Assembly (NCBI GenBank): GCA_014529385.2
Contig: CM043971.1
Coordinates: 86,506,840-86,570,839, forward strand
DNA from: Adiantum capillus-veneris
Taxonomy: Eukaryota; Streptophyta; Polypodiopsida; Polypodiales; Pteridaceae
Direction: 5' to 3'
Length of the DNA stretch: 64,000 nt
Below, in pieces: positions 10,847 to 23,042 of this stretch. The position numbers were made by a program, and so were the translations under genes. Below the pieces are notes generated by a model. It saw only the letters and a program-made list of their open reading frames with translations. It made no database searches and was not told the origin of the DNA. How positions within the stretch are numbered: position 1 is the first letter of the stretch; each line of letters starts with the position of its first letter.

Positions 10847-11059
10847 TTAAAACAAAACAAAAATATAAACGTCCAAACTAAGGTCGTACCTAATAAGAGG
10901 CAAAATAAAAGGATTTACTGAAGCGTTTATCTCAGCCAACCTACGAGGGCCCAAAATTCTACGAATTACTCGTTGAAATTGTAACTTAGTACTAACAATT
11001 ATGTGGACATTTTGCCTTGCAATGGGAATAAAAGGATCATACAAATTCTTGTGATTCAT
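10847..11059 (-). CDS. R2 leader ORF, type 1
   Basis: A 70-codon ORF, the first after the primer site. It reads MNHKNLYDPFIPIARQ, then IIVSTKLQFQRVIRR, EINASVNPFILPLI and LSLDVYIFVLF, stop. Compared with the R5 counterpart (47836-48048), 47 of 70 residues match by hand count with no gap, and both frames are intact. It precedes the type 2 ORF by 21 bases. The shared block NP-x-ILPLI-x-Y-x2-S-x-DV-x-IF marks the family. Function unknown. Confidence 0.6.
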   Translation of the reverse strand: MNHKNLYDPFIPIARQNVHIIVSTKLQFQRVIRRILGPRRLAEINASVNPFILPLIRYDLSLDVYIFVLF

Positions 11060-11114
11060 GCAAGCTACTTGATTATGCTAAAGGTTGAGCCTACACAAAA
11101 CATACACAAGCCGT

Positions 11115-11133
11115 CCTCAGTGGGGGCACCAAA
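11115..11133 (-). other. R2 primer-binding site candidate
   Basis: On the minus strand the LTR end is followed by ATTTTGGTGCCCCCACTGAG. TGG pairs with a tRNA CCA end. The same tract follows the R4 5' LTR, and a close variant follows the R3 5' LTR. It is not the initiator-Met type. Confidence 0.6.
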
Positions 11134-11135
11134 AT

Positions 11136-12144
11136 TGAGACGGTCCGGGCCGGGCAACAAGAGAGGCGACCTCTAAACACCTCTCAAGGCTCAATTGGGG
11201 CAGGGGAAACCACAAGCAAGAAACAACAACAACAAACCCACATTCAAACAAATGAAGGGGCACCACCTAGTTATGGTATGCGAACTAGGACGAAAGAGAG
11301 ATTTTGGCACCACCAAGAGGATGCGCCACAAAACACACACAACCAACCTCACACCAAGACTCACATAAAATGGTCCAGAGAGAGCTATATCAAATGGAAG
11401 AGAGGGAGGAATGGATCTTGCGTAATACCTTATTTGTGACTTTCAAATGGAGATGGTTCGTTATGTTTCTATCATAGAGCTTGTACAAAACTCACTCAAT
11501 GCTTAGTGAATGCTAAACATTGCCAACACACACACACTATCTTAGGGTGTGGGAAACCTCTCACCACAATACCCTCTTACAATGGACACAAAATTGGCAA
11601 TGAAAACACACTAAAACATTTTCTAAAGCAAGATCAAACGATAGAACTCAAAATACACGAGTCACCTCGAATTCACTAAACCGTATCACACAAGTGGAAG
11701 GACGAAGATTTCAACGTCGAATCACGCCTTTGATACACCAAACCTCAATTTATTGATGATGGAGGAACATATACAATCTTGGTTTTGAGATTTTTAACTC
11801 ACGCTCTCTCACTTGCAATGCGTAGCTTGAAAGCTTCTCTCACACCAAGAGTGAAGCTCACAAAGTGGTTGCTACACCTAAGTCTCTCCTCACGCATAGA
11901 GTGTTGGGGTGCTATGTGAGATATTGGAGGTTGTTTTACAAGAAGGAAAGGGGCCCATTTATAGGTTGTAGACCCCTCATTAAGATTATTGGAAATCCTA
12001 ATTTACAAGCTAACAAATCAAGATTATGATTTTTTTTGAATATCAAAACATTGCGGGCCTTCTTTGTATGCTTGAGTCATGGATGTGGGCTCAAAAGAGA
12101 GCATTATTGATGGTAGATAAGGTGAAAGTAGAGTTTTAAGGAAG

Positions 12145-12214
<70 letters not shown>

Positions 12215-13817
12215 ATGCACATGTCTTGAGGTGAGGTGTCTTTTATGGTTAGGTCAATGGATATTTTGTGTTAGTATGTTAGTGGTTAGTGTTAGTAATC
12301 ACTAGAAAGTTAATGATGTATTTACAATGGGTAGAATGAGGTGGATGGTTGAAGTAAGATGGTTGAAGGAAGTGAGGAAATCCTTGTGATGGTGAAGCTT
12401 GAAGAAGGACTTACTTGTGTAGGTTCCCAAAATGACTATTGATCCTCTTCTTCGTCTTCTCTTCTTTACGCTACCGTCGCCAAGGTTGATTATTGCGATG
12501 AAAATGGCAATTCGGTTGATGATATCTCTTAATTTGTAGAGGTTAAGCATGGTACACATGCTAAATTTATGTATATATAGAAGGGGTAAGATGGAATTGT
12601 ACTTTGGAAGTAATAGAGAGAGGCATAGAGATGGTGTATGTACATGGAGAGCTCATATGAGAGCTATGGGACTAAGAGGGGAGGTTAATGGTGATGAAGG
12701 TGAGAGAAACCATTGACGGTGCAGGTTTGATTGAGGGATTGAGAGGAATGTGTGTGTGTGTGTGTAGAAGTGTGGAAAGAGGTGAGAGAAGACTATGGGC
12801 TACTTGTTGTGAGAAAAGTGGGTAGACTGGGGTCCACTTAGAAAATCATAGCTCACCAGTGGTTGCTCCAAAAATCACCAAAATGTTTGAGGTGATTATT
12901 CAACTTTTGGTCCACATTTTCTCTTTTGACCGCCGCTCCAAATTCAGAGTGGAGATGGGTGCCAAAGATCTCACCAAAAAGCCTTTTTTTAATGCCTGCA
13001 AAAGTCTTTTAGTGGCCTCCTCCTTTGTTGAATTTGTACAATGCATCCAAGAGTGATCCCCTCCTTTGTCATATCATAATACAAAGCATCCAAGTTGCCC
13101 TTTACACATGCATGGAGGAGGATTAATTGTGAATAAAGCAATATATACATGGTGGGACTAGTGTATGGACTATTCATGGATTTTAGCTCAATGAGCACAT
13201 GGTGTTAGAATAATGAGTAAAAAATATGGAGAAATTATGGATATGGAAAGATATTGGAATCGTATGATATGGTCCCTCTTTGTATTATTTTGGGGGAAAG
13301 AGGAAAAGGTATGCAAGTAAATAATATAATAAACGTGACTAAGAGAGTAGAAATCAATTTTTTGTTTTCACGAGGGTGAGGGTGAAAATGTGGGGGTGAT
13401 TTGTATAAAAGAAAAATATGAGGTTAGAGTATATACACATTGGCAAATATATACTTATGGTGTAAGAGGATGAAAGAAGACATACACAAGTTTAATAAAC
13501 ACGCACCTAAGTATAAATATTTAAATAAAGTATCAAAATTTTTATAAAAATCCCTATATTTAGGCCATATATACAATGAAATATTTACACACAAATAGGC
13601 CATAATATATTTTATTTTTTTGATTTTATTTATTTTTTTGGCTCAACTAGCCCAGTGACTGGCTAGTTGAGGGTTTTAAGAAGATATGGGAAAAGCCCCC
13701 TTACTCACACACGCCTATGTACAATGAAAAGGTAAGAATAGCCACAGTGTTTAGGTGATTTTGGTAGGGTGGGGTAACTCACTATGACAATTACGGAGAG
13801 CCGAAAAACGGCTATCA
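11136..13817 (-). repeat. R2 5' LTR
   Basis: On the minus strand this LTR begins TGATAGCCGTTTTTCGG at 13817 and ends CTCA at 11136. It aligns along its length with the R4 LTRs. It holds a TATA-like site (plus-strand catttatagg near 11956) and an (AG)n tract at about 12147-12211. A target duplication cannot be checked because the other end of R2 is lost. Confidence 0.8.
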
Positions 13818-14901
13818 GTATTTGTGTCTATATCATATAATGCCTTTTCTCCTTTTGTCAGTTTAGCCCTTGCTAGCTTATGGTAGATGGGAGCAATCTA
13901 GATCCATCATGTTGGGTCAATGCTTCAAACAAGATTTTAGACATTCTCTAAATTGGGATGTCGAACTTGCACTGCTCGCAAGTTCCTTTTCAAGAATCTT
14001 GAAAGCCTTGATTGATAGTTGAATTAATTCATATGTGTACCTTATCAATTGGTTGACTTGGTATTTCCACTGGGTCATCATGCCTGTGAAGTTGATAAAT
14101 TCATCTTTGAGATTTGATACCGTATTCTTCTTTTCATTTCCATTCAGTATTGACTTCCATGCCACCCATAAGGCAGTACTCTATTCATACCATTCTTTTA
14201 TCTAATCTACAAATTGGATATATCACACTTTTTTTGTTGGTTCATTGTGGATTGAATACAAAGATGGATAAACCTCGATAACTCATCCTCCTTCATGGAT
14301 AGGGCATACATGAGAAAAGGAGAATTTGGCATAGCCTAAAGTAGTTCAACACAATCAGATTCACAGTTGAATAAAACCTTGGTATCTCATCCTCCTTTAT
14401 AGATAGGGCATAGATAAAAATAGAAGAATCGAGCACAACCTCAATGTAATCCAACATAATTTGAATCTCTTGCTACATCATTTTTCTCTAGCTATGTGGA
14501 ATAAACTTTTGAGGGCTTGTTCTTGCTCTTTGATGGTCACTATGGTGAGCTTACCTTTGTTACTCGATGTTAACCTTTTTAGTAGGGTAGCTACTATGTG
14601 GTCAAAGAAACTTCTGGCTATTTTTAATTTCAGCAATGTCCCTTTGACTTCAGCCCAAATATCTTGCATACACTGTAAGATGGTCTATAGCCTAGGCGGA
14701 CTTCTAGCTAAATCCCAAAACATTGTACATTCATTATTGTGAGTTCCCTTGTCTGAGGATTTCCATTATGTAAAAATTCTAAATTCCTAGAATGTATATA
14801 TACATTATTGTCAATTTCCTTCTCTGAGAAGTTTCCATGAGTTACTAGAAATTAAGATATGCATTCAAGCACTTGGATTACATTCAGATGAGGAGTCAAT
14901 T
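13818..14901 (-). pseudogene. Unrecognised coding relic between R2 and E-5
   Basis: On the minus strand two open stretches, 14742-14478 (VKGTLLKLKIARSFFDHIVATLLKRL) and 14165-13917 (WKYQVNQLIRYTYELIQLSIKAFKILEKELASS), have amphipathic helical composition and look like pieces of one decayed protein. I recognise no family. The rest of the stretch holds nothing I can name. Confidence 0.25.
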
Positions 14902-16474
14902 TATCATAAAATCTAATATCTAACCAAACCAAATGATTTTTTCGTATTGAACCGATCATTTAATGTGGGAGATTAGATGGAACAAGGGTTAGAATATAGA
15001 CATGTGCTTACAAGTCTATCTTGACACGGGGCCAATGGTAAAGGGGTCCAAATGAGAGATGGTCTATGAAAGAGAAAGGCTACATAATGGAGCCTAAAAA
15101 CCTTAGGGTTAGTTTCATTAAAGACATAAAATTGTTAGTGTTAAAAGTCCTTTGACCTTAGGTAAGCTAGGACTATTCTTGAGGTGGGAACCCGGCCCAA
15201 GCTTGAGGTGCTTTCCATGCTTGCTCACTAAGGTGCTTCAGGTGCTTGTTGTGCTTACTGACTAAGGTGCTTGAGGTGCTTCTCATTGTTGATGACTAAG
15301 GTGGTTGAGGTGCTTCTTGTGCTTGCTGACTAAGGTGCTTGAGGTTCTTAATGACTAAGGTGCTAAGGTGCTCCATGACTAAGGTGCTTGAGGGTAAGGT
15401 GTTCCACAAAGTCAAAGTATCCCTACACAAGTGGGAGTGAGCCCTCATTGTAGGGGCTAGAGATAGAACACACACACCCTCACACAAGGAAAGCTTGGTA
15501 CCAAGAAGGCAAATAGGACACTTGTCAAGCTCCTCTTCATGTTTCCCTCATGGTGTGCCGAAAGCCTATTGGTTAGCCTCCCAAGGGATCCAATTGCATT
15601 TATCAAGTCCTCTCTCTCAAAAGGGAAACGGGGAGACTTGTCTTAAGGCTACCCTTGTTGCTTGATATGCATTAATTCTTCATGTGATTGGCTAGGCTTG
15701 CAGGGGTCCAATGAGCTTCAATGTTGATCTAGAAGGGGGGGTTGACCAAAGAAAGAAGGGGGGTATACTCTCCCACACACCCTCTCATTGTGTGAACTGC
15801 AAAGTGCAAGAGCTCCATCTCCTTATCCAAGCTAGTAGAGAAGTTGAGAGACTACACTAACAATCTTGGCTATGGAATGTAAATCCAACCAAGAGCCATG
15901 CCTCAATACTTAAGCTTGCCATCTTCTCCATCTTCATTACCATGCTATTATGTATGCTAGCAAGAAGAGTGATGATAAGTGAGGAACTATTTGTTTCTCC
16001 TATGAATGTTTCTTCTTCCTCTTCCCTACCCTCATTCCCCACTAGCTCTCTCCACCTTTGAATGTGTTTGAGGCCTTGGGACTAAGTCTGGGGATATTTA
16101 ATGTTTTTTTACAAAGTCTATGTTATGCTCATGATGCATGAAGCTTTCCATCTTTATTGTATCACCTATGTCCCAAGGAACACAAAGATTGTATTGTACC
16201 AAGTCTCTCTTGCTGGAAGAATATATAATACAAAAGCCTATTGGAGGGGGTACCGCTGGCTCCACATAAATCTGCTCCTCAAGTGTTGTCAATGTCTCTA
16301 ATTATCTCTCTCTTTTTCAAGTTATTTCTCATGCCATGTTACCTAGAAATTGTGTTTAATGTTGATCTCTCCATTCAAGCACTCTCTCTACCTCCAAGAA
16401 GGAATTTCCTTAATGAAATGCTCACTATGTTATTCTCTTTCCCTCCCACAATCTAAGTTAATAGGCCAATTTCA
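14902..16474 (+). repeat. E-5: LTR of a chromodomain gypsy element
   Basis: This copy matches the 3' LTR that follows the chromodomain integrase at 45719. It starts TATCATAAAATCTAAT (the other copy has TGTCATAAAATC, so the terminal G has mutated) and ends CCAATTTCA. A degenerate initiator-Met primer site follows, so it is a 5' LTR or a solo LTR with flank. It contains the minisatellite at about 15200-15400 and, at 15498-15501, the intact GTAC that is the R4 insertion site in the other copy. Short frames inside are chance. Confidence 0.7.
15196..15400 (+). repeat. GCTTGAGGTGCTT minisatellite
   Basis: Imperfect tandem units built on gactaaggtgcttgaggtgc, about 30-35 bases each, with variable spacing. 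The same array type is present at 46019-46140 in the other LTR copy, with a different number and order of units. Confidence 0.7.
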
Positions 16475-16480
16475 TTATAT

Positions 16481-16492
16481 TGGTATAAGGGC
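16481..16492 (+). other. Degenerate initiator-Met primer site
   Basis: The sequence tggtataagggc lies six bases after the LTR end and resembles the plant consensus TGGTATCAGAGC. It supports the orientation of E-5. Confidence 0.45.
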
Positions 16493-16638
16493 ATTTGGTT
16501 TCTCTTTTCTTGCTTAAGAAGAGAGGTCCGTAAGTAGCCTATTAATGGTTGACTTTGTTAATTATATTAGGGTAAGTGGTACTAGGATCTATTATCGGTT
16601 TTGTTGAGCCAACTATGTGCAATATGATGCACAACTCA

Positions 16639-16720
16639 AGACTTCTTATGGCTCAAAAGCCATAGGAAAGCCATAGGAAATTTTTAGACTTTCCTATGGC
16701 TTTTGAGCCATAAGAAGTCT
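16639..16720. repeat. Perfect 32-bp inverted repeat (hairpin)
   Basis: Arms 16639-16670 and 16689-16720 are exact reverse complements (first arm begins agacttcttatggctcaaaa), separated by an 18-base spacer. The spacer opens with a third partial copy of the arm motif (ccataggaaa). No neighbouring frame explains it. It could be a fold-back element or a small-RNA precursor. Confidence 0.9.
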
Positions 16721-16806
16721 GAAAGGAGCTATCCCGCGGCAATTTTGCAATACTAGACCCACTCCACTACTCTCTAGAATTAAGCAATTCAAGCCATGGG
16801 TGTAGA

Positions 16807-17040
16807 TGTTGGAATTAGGGTTGCAAGAAAACACACACAGCTTTGAGAAGTTGAAAGAAGCTCAAGGCACACAACAGAGAGTGTATTACTTAGTGTGCAA
16901 TGGAAAGATTGATAGCCCTAGAATGAATGGGCATCTATACAATGCACGGGGAAAAAAACTTCTAAAGAGGGAAAAAATGTCCTAGGGGTCCTAAGTCCTA
17001 AATGTGTTCACACACATCACTACCACATGTAAATGGTACA
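16807..17040 (-). repeat. Copia LTR, family F copy 1
   Basis: On the minus strand it runs from TGTACCATTTACATG at 17040 to AATTCCAACA at 16807 (234 bases). It is preceded by a purine-rich tract (CAGGGGTGGGATT). It matches the copy at 24014-24247, which has exactly the same length. It is the 3' LTR of the adjoining copia relic. Confidence 0.7.
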
Positions 17041-17099
17041 AATCCCACCCCTGAGTGATGCAGTGAATGAGAGATGGCACATGAGTAAAGAGAAGTGCC

Positions 17100-17560
17100 A
17101 TGCCCTGAGGACATGATCATTCCACAAAGGGGAGTAAGCCCAAAGCTTTTTGGAAAGCTTTGAACTTCCCACGAGACAATGCCTTTGTGAAAAGTTCTGC
17201 AAGGCTGTCCTGTGTTGGCACATAAGCCAAGTTGATCTCTCCTGCTGAGAGCCTATCCTACTGAGAGACTATCCTATGTTGTCACATAATCCAAGTTGAT
17301 CTCTCCTGCTGACATAGTGGTAATGCACCTCAATGTGCTTTGTGCGAGCATGAAAAATTGGGTTCCTCACAACTACCAATGCGCCTCTTACTGGCAATGT
17401 AGATAGTGTTGGCAAAGTCCACACACATAGCTCTTGAGACATGATCTTTTCATACATAAAATAAGTCCGACCAAAAAAAAAACATGATATAAAAATCCAA
17501 TTTTGACAACATCTAATCATGCAAAGCTGATGCATCATATCTGCACTTCACCTCTCTAGC
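17100..17560 (-). pseudogene. Copia RNase H relic, family F copy 1
   Basis: Minus-strand C-terminal end of a Ty1/copia polyprotein. NPIFHARTKHIEVHYHYVSR is the hallmark of the copia RNase H end. Further on, frames are broken but the DNA matches the better preserved copy at 24300-24640. The segment stops making sense at about 17560. It is a fragment attached to the 234-bp LTR. Confidence 0.6.
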
Positions 17561-18059
17561 ACATAGAGCTAGTTTTGACCTAGGAAGGTGTAAAGAAATT
17601 ATAACCATGCACATGAGGCATCCACATCCATCCATAAGGTTCCATACATCATATGATGTCATTTCATCACCATAAACATGATGCAAAATAGATGCGACCC
17701 TCAGGTCAACCATAAACCATAACTTCACACATATGCAAAAAACAACTTCTTGCCTATTTTGGGAGCATACATAGCACATAAATGAAAGTTTCTAGCCTCA
17801 AACCAATGCATCAATTTCAGCTCCATAATATAGACTAACACTCTATCATGTCACTTCACTCATATGATACTCACACAACAAACAGTAACACAAAAAGAAA
17901 GCCACCTTATTCATATCTGCCTATGTGGTTCAGGTTGTCTAACCATATACCCTCACATGAGTTTATGGACATATAATAGTTGAATCAACTCACCAAAATA
18001 AACCATAAATCATACATAAAGGACTCGATTAACTCATGACATCATATGGTATTCCCCCT
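17561..18059. other. Unassigned stretch
   Basis: A/T-rich sequence with no supported frame, repeat or terminal structure. The open stretch on the minus strand near 17513-17779 shows no family motif. Confidence 0.4.
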
Positions 18060-19636
18060 AGGTAGCACCCCCTACACGCGTATGTAAACCCGGTAATACG
18101 AGGTTTAATAACTCGCATACCCAAGGTGATAACGGAGGCATAAATACATTTATCATCAAGTTTAGTCAAGCTTTTAAATTTTTTAAGTGAGTTTTCCCAT
18201 CCGGTGAATCTATATAGTGGTTCTCCAAGAAGCCTGAGGTCCAAAATTTTGACTAAGTGTAGTGGGTAGCAAGATGTTTTTTGAGCATACCTCTTAGCTC
18301 GTGCATGATTTTCAGTGTATTATCTCTAGTTTAAAGGGTTTGGGATGATTCATAACGGTTTGTGAGCTATGACCAAAATAGTGTTTCTATCGCTTCTATG
18401 ACGTGAAACGAAAAGCGCTTTTTATGCATGCACGTGATCATAAATACATCGTGTGCATAAATCAACATGTTGAACATGATGAAATAATCATGGGTCAACT
18501 TCATACGCACTCGGTAAATTCATACATACACTCGTATATGAAAAAACAATCATCGAGAGGGTGACTACTTAGGAAAACGACATAGAGAGAGAGATGATGA
18601 TGCCTATTGAGTTTAGAGCTTCTCACCGTGCTTTAGAATTGATTAGGGGCAATCAAAAGGCTTCTTTCTTTTTTTCAAGAGAGCAGTGATGAGAGATACG
18701 TAGAGGTGTTCACCACGAGAGCTTTCAGAGAGCGCATACAACATGAAACGAGAGAGGAGATAATAAGCGAGTAGAGAGAGTATCCTTCTTCTTCTTCTTC
18801 TTCTTCTTCCCGTAACAAGAGAGAAGAGATTATGGAGATGGTGATGAAGAGCTTGCACCACTTTATATAATAGGTAAGTATTGCCTTGCGGTAGAAGACG
18901 CAACATACGACACTGAGAATTGAGCACTGCAGGTGAATTTATAGGGATTGTGCAAGACTGGAGTGAGCCCCATGCCAAAGTCTAGCACTAGTATTTGAGC
19001 CAGGAAGAGCTTCAAGCTTTTGGGAGCTTTGCTAAAAACATGCCTTGGCTTTTTGTGGTCAACTCTCGCACTTACCATCCAATTTTTATAGTAAAATTGA
19101 TCAATTGAGCAATATCCGGCCAAACTAATAAACCTTGGCTAAACTAAGCCGCACCATGATGTCCCATTATAATTATGACTTTTTCGTACTACCCCGCCGT
19201 ATTTACGATATTGCTTTTCATAAAAATAATTTCTACAAAAATCCTGTTTAATCTCGTTTTTTGCTAGGGGTGATTATTTTTGAATCCGATAGAGACTAAA
19301 ATTAATATTTTTATATTTAGGTCATCCTAAAAAGCACAATGCTTTTCAAAATTTATAAAAAGAATGAAATGCTAAAAATAGCATCAAAAGAAAAAAAAGA
19401 AAAATTTTCAAAAAATGAACCATGGGTTCTCCTTTTCCACTAGAATAAGAAAGCGGACTCGCTTTTTACTGAACCAAAAGTCCATCTGACCTACAGGAAC
19501 ATGGAAATGGCCTTGCTCTTTACTTTAGAACCTTACGATACTGTAATTCAAGCATTTTAAATCAAAATTTGACAAAACAATCATTAGAAGCTGTTTTTCT
19601 TATTTTCAAAAGAGACCCAAATTTTAGGGATCTTAC
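18060..19636 (-). repeat. Possible Del/Tekay-like LTR
   Basis: On the minus strand the stretch opens with TGTAAGATCCCTAAAATTTG at 19636, like many plant chromovirus LTRs, then runs through A/T-rich U3-like sequence. It has TATA-like sites CCTATAAATTC (near 18936-18950) and TATATAAAG (near 18863-18872). I could not find a convincing end, primer site or polypurine tract, so both boundary and identity are tentative. A (TTC)n run lies at about 18787-18810. Confidence 0.35.
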
Positions 19637-20859
19637 AGTGGCAATTGAGATAGGAGAAGGTGGATAACCCTTGCTTGGTGTGGCAATGGGAAGTGTGAGG
19701 GGAGGAGAAAGGAGCTTCCTTACCGTGCAATGAAGATGGTGTAGAGAGAGAGTTTTGGAGTAGAGGATGAGTGTGATGCTTGCAACCAAGGAGTAAAAGG
19801 GGTTCTAGAGAGAGAAAATCACTTTTTGACCGAGGAATAGTTTTTTCTGGGAGATGGGCTTTGGATAATAAAAAATGATGTTTCAAAAGTTTTTGAAAAT
19901 ATTGAACTTTAGGGTTTTTTGTGCACGTTTTGACTTTTGGAGGTCAAAAAAGCATTTTTTGACCATAAGCTTTAGGAGGGTTTTAAGAAGATAAGATTTC
20001 AGTTTTGAAAATTTTTAAAAAAATCAAAAAATTTGGGTTTTTTCTTAATCGGATAAAAGAGGAGAGAAACTTGGAGGTCTATATCAACTAGGAGGCTCCA
20101 TTGTCTCCTATCAATGTCATAAAACAATAACAAAAATCATTATGTGAAGCCTACCTTAAGCAATAAGGAAACATGACCAATCTCAAAAACATGTAAATAA
20201 TGGTAGGACTTCTTTTGGAGATTTCCTTGCCTTGAGGATTTGGAAAATTTCACAATCTAAATAAAAACCTCTATTTGATTTATTTTTTTCAAGTTTAGAT
20301 CTTATAATGCTGCAAAACAGTTGAGAATAGTACATGTATTTCTAAACATGTAATACTAACAACTAAAATCTAGCTAATAAAAAATAAGCCTAGAAATTAG
20401 GGTAAGCTAGCATTAGTATCTACAAGCATTCAATAAGCATTAGGTTAATGATCACACATACACACACATTTAACTAGCAATAAAAATAATAGACAAACAA
20501 CTTATGCAAACGAGAGACTAGATTAACACAAACTTGAATATAATGGAGGCCTATATAGCCAAAGAGGATGGCTTGAAGATAATTCATGCTTTGATGTAGG
20601 AGCACCCACTTGCATGGGGAACTAGGTAGAGGTGTAGGAGTGTGTGAGTAATGTGCATGGCATGTGAGAGAGATACTTCAAGTCAAGATGAATCAAGGGA
20701 TCATTTAATGTGATGCATGTACCTTCTAAAACTCATGGTGGATTTCATATCATGGATGGCATGGATGCCCCATGGAAGGAAGTAGGAGGGCAACCCCATT
20801 GCTAGGATTATCTCTACAAAATCCCCCTTGAACCTAGTCATGGAAAACAATTTAATTTC
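19637..20859. other. Unassigned stretch
   Basis: A/T-rich DNA with no frame or structure that I can support. It may be internal or flanking sequence of the neighbouring LTR-like blocks. Confidence 0.4.
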
Positions 20860-21330
20860 AATTCTATGGTAGATATAAAAGTGATGCATTCATAACAAAA
20901 AAGTATGCTTAATATTACTAGATATAAATTCACATACAAAGAGCCTCTTATATAAGCATAGAAAGGGATGTAGCTTCTTGATACACAACCTAACACATAG
21001 GCTATTAGATGTCTCGCATGCACGAAGTATATGGGCTTTCTTACACATGGCTTGTCAACATCTTAGAGGGGTTGAAAACTCAAAAGAATACATAGATGAA
21101 GCTAGAGTTTACCTAGAAATTGCCCCCATAAACCCAGATTCATCCTAAGTATGCCGGATGCATCATGTCTAGTTCTCAATGGATACATTAGCTCATGGTT
21201 TGCAATGAAATCTTTAGGAATAGGCATGAGTTCACATTTTGGATTCATCAAGACGTGGTTCTAATTAGGTGCATCACGTTTGGGTTCACACTTGGATACA
21301 TCCAGGTTTTTTAGGGTAGGTCTTACCACC
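20860..21330 (-). repeat. Copia-like LTR, family G, distal copy
   Basis: This block matches 22593-23030 at many points (gcatagaaagggatgtagcttcttga, acacataggct, ggctttcttacacatgg in part). It has a minus-strand TATA box (TATATAAG, near 20948-20955). The orientation is given by the primer site next to the other copy. The ends are approximate. Confidence 0.5.
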
Positions 21331-22577
21331 TTTTATGTGTGGTAGTGTCTAAACCCTTACAAAGAGACATAGTACCCATGAAATAATTTGGATATTGTCT
21401 ACCATAAAATAAAATAGATGTGTGTCAATAGTAGTGATAACGATGCTTTGTCAATAGGGTTGTCCATTATTGATGAAGTTCTCATGTTCGTGTTCCCCTT
21501 CATCTTCACTTGACATCGATTAGCTCGAGCCACTTTCTGCTTGGATAAGGAGCAAGGGAAATGGAGCCTTAAGTCCCTAAAAACAAATAGTTTCTTAAGA
21601 AATAAAGCAAAAAAAAAAAACCCAAAAAAAAAACATGTAGGTGCATCATGGGCCATGTAGGCCGTGAGATAAACCCAACACATGGGCAACATGGGAAGAG
21701 GAAGAGCCAACGCATCGGGATCTAAGTGAAGATGGGAAATTGAGAGGGCTGGGGTGGGTGTCGAGGAGGTCGTAAACAAGAAATTTGGTGCTAAAGAAAA
21801 AACATGGACACTGGTGCCAAGTCAAGGATGGTTGGAGATGGCCAAAGCAGGGGTCTCAAGTGTGTGTGTGTAGACGTCTTTGACTCACTGTCAACTTGCT
21901 GTAGTTGATGAACTTGGTGGAGCCCCCATTGTTGGAAATTCGCTACTATGAGAGATGGTTGACTACCAAGCATACAATGTGTTGTCGGCTTTGATTCTCA
22001 CATGATAAAGGAAATGCAGTTCGATGCAGCATGGGCGCCCAAGATTTGAAGCTTGTTGATATGGTTTGCCTCAAAATTGATGGATTTATTGAGGTACTCG
22101 AGTTCTTGAACTGAGTTGCAAGCAGATTTTAATTTTCAAATGTGTGTGAGCGAGGGCATGCAGGAGCTATGGAAGAAATTGCAAGATTTGGATACTACGA
22201 GTGCTAATGAAGATACTAACAATCATGGCACTAAAGAGGCACAGGTATGGGTAGTGACTAGGGGAAGCAAGTCTCATGTGGCCACCTCAAAAGTGATAAT
22301 ACCAATTACCTAAACACTCTCCTATTTTCACATCAAATTTTTCCAAAAGAAGTGTTGATTCCTTAGCAAAAGCCCCAAATTTTGAGACAAGTGCTCCCCC
22401 TAGTGTGTGTTTCTTCTCACTTGGACCTATTTCCAAGTACAGGTGGTGGCACAGGCTATGAAAAATCTAAATGCTCATGCAAAGAAAATTGACTCGACCA
22501 ACTAACCAAGAAAGAGAATCTAATGGATCTAGGAGGGATAATTTATGCCTAACCTAAAATGGACTAAGACCTAAATA
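21331..22577 (-). mobile_element. Short interior of family G element
   Basis: About 1.25 kb lies between the two family G LTRs. No gag or pol motif is visible in either strand, so the element is internally deleted or non-autonomous. A poly-A/T patch near 21600-21635 and short chance frames are all I see. Confidence 0.4.
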
Positions 22578-22578
22578 C

Positions 22579-22590
22579 GCTGTGATACCA
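22579..22590 (-). other. Initiator-Met primer-binding site
   Basis: On the minus strand TGGTATCACAGC follows the LTR end by two bases and differs by one base from the plant consensus TGGTATCAGAGC. It defines 22593-23030 as the 5' LTR of a minus-strand element. Confidence 0.65.
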
Positions 22591-22592
22591 CT

Positions 22593-23030
22593 TGTAAGGC
22601 TGTGGGGGATATACATGTGATGAATTCATAATGAAAAGGATGCTTAATATTACTAGAAAGAAGTTCATGTACAAACAGACTCGTATATAGGCATAGAAAG
22701 GGATGTAGCTTCTTGACACACAACCTGCCACATAGGCTTGTAGATGTCTCACATGCATCAAGTCTATGGGATTTCTTACACATGGATTGTCAAAATCTTA
22801 GAGGGGTTGTACACACAAAAGAACACATACATGAAGCTAGCGTTTACCTTACAAAAATGTGAGTTAGTTAGGGTCATTGTGATTCACTGATACATCATGG
22901 CTAGTTCTCTATGGTTCATTAGGTCATGGTTCAATACGTGATTATTTATTTCTTGGCTAGGATAAAAAATTAGAGTGCATCATCATTATCAAGATAGTGC
23001 TCAATGTAGTCACATGATCGAGAAGTTATA
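22593..23030 (-). repeat. Copia-like 5' LTR, family G
   Basis: The 3' end (minus strand CCTTACA) sits next to the primer site. The body matches the copy at 20860-21330. The upstream boundary near 23030 is approximate and abuts a copia gag fragment. Confidence 0.55.
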
Positions 23031-23042
23031 AAAGTTGAAGGT

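Noticed and set aside
15200-15400. CRISPR-like array
   Set aside because: Units are imperfect and directly adjoining, with no constant spacer length, in a plant LTR. It is a minisatellite.
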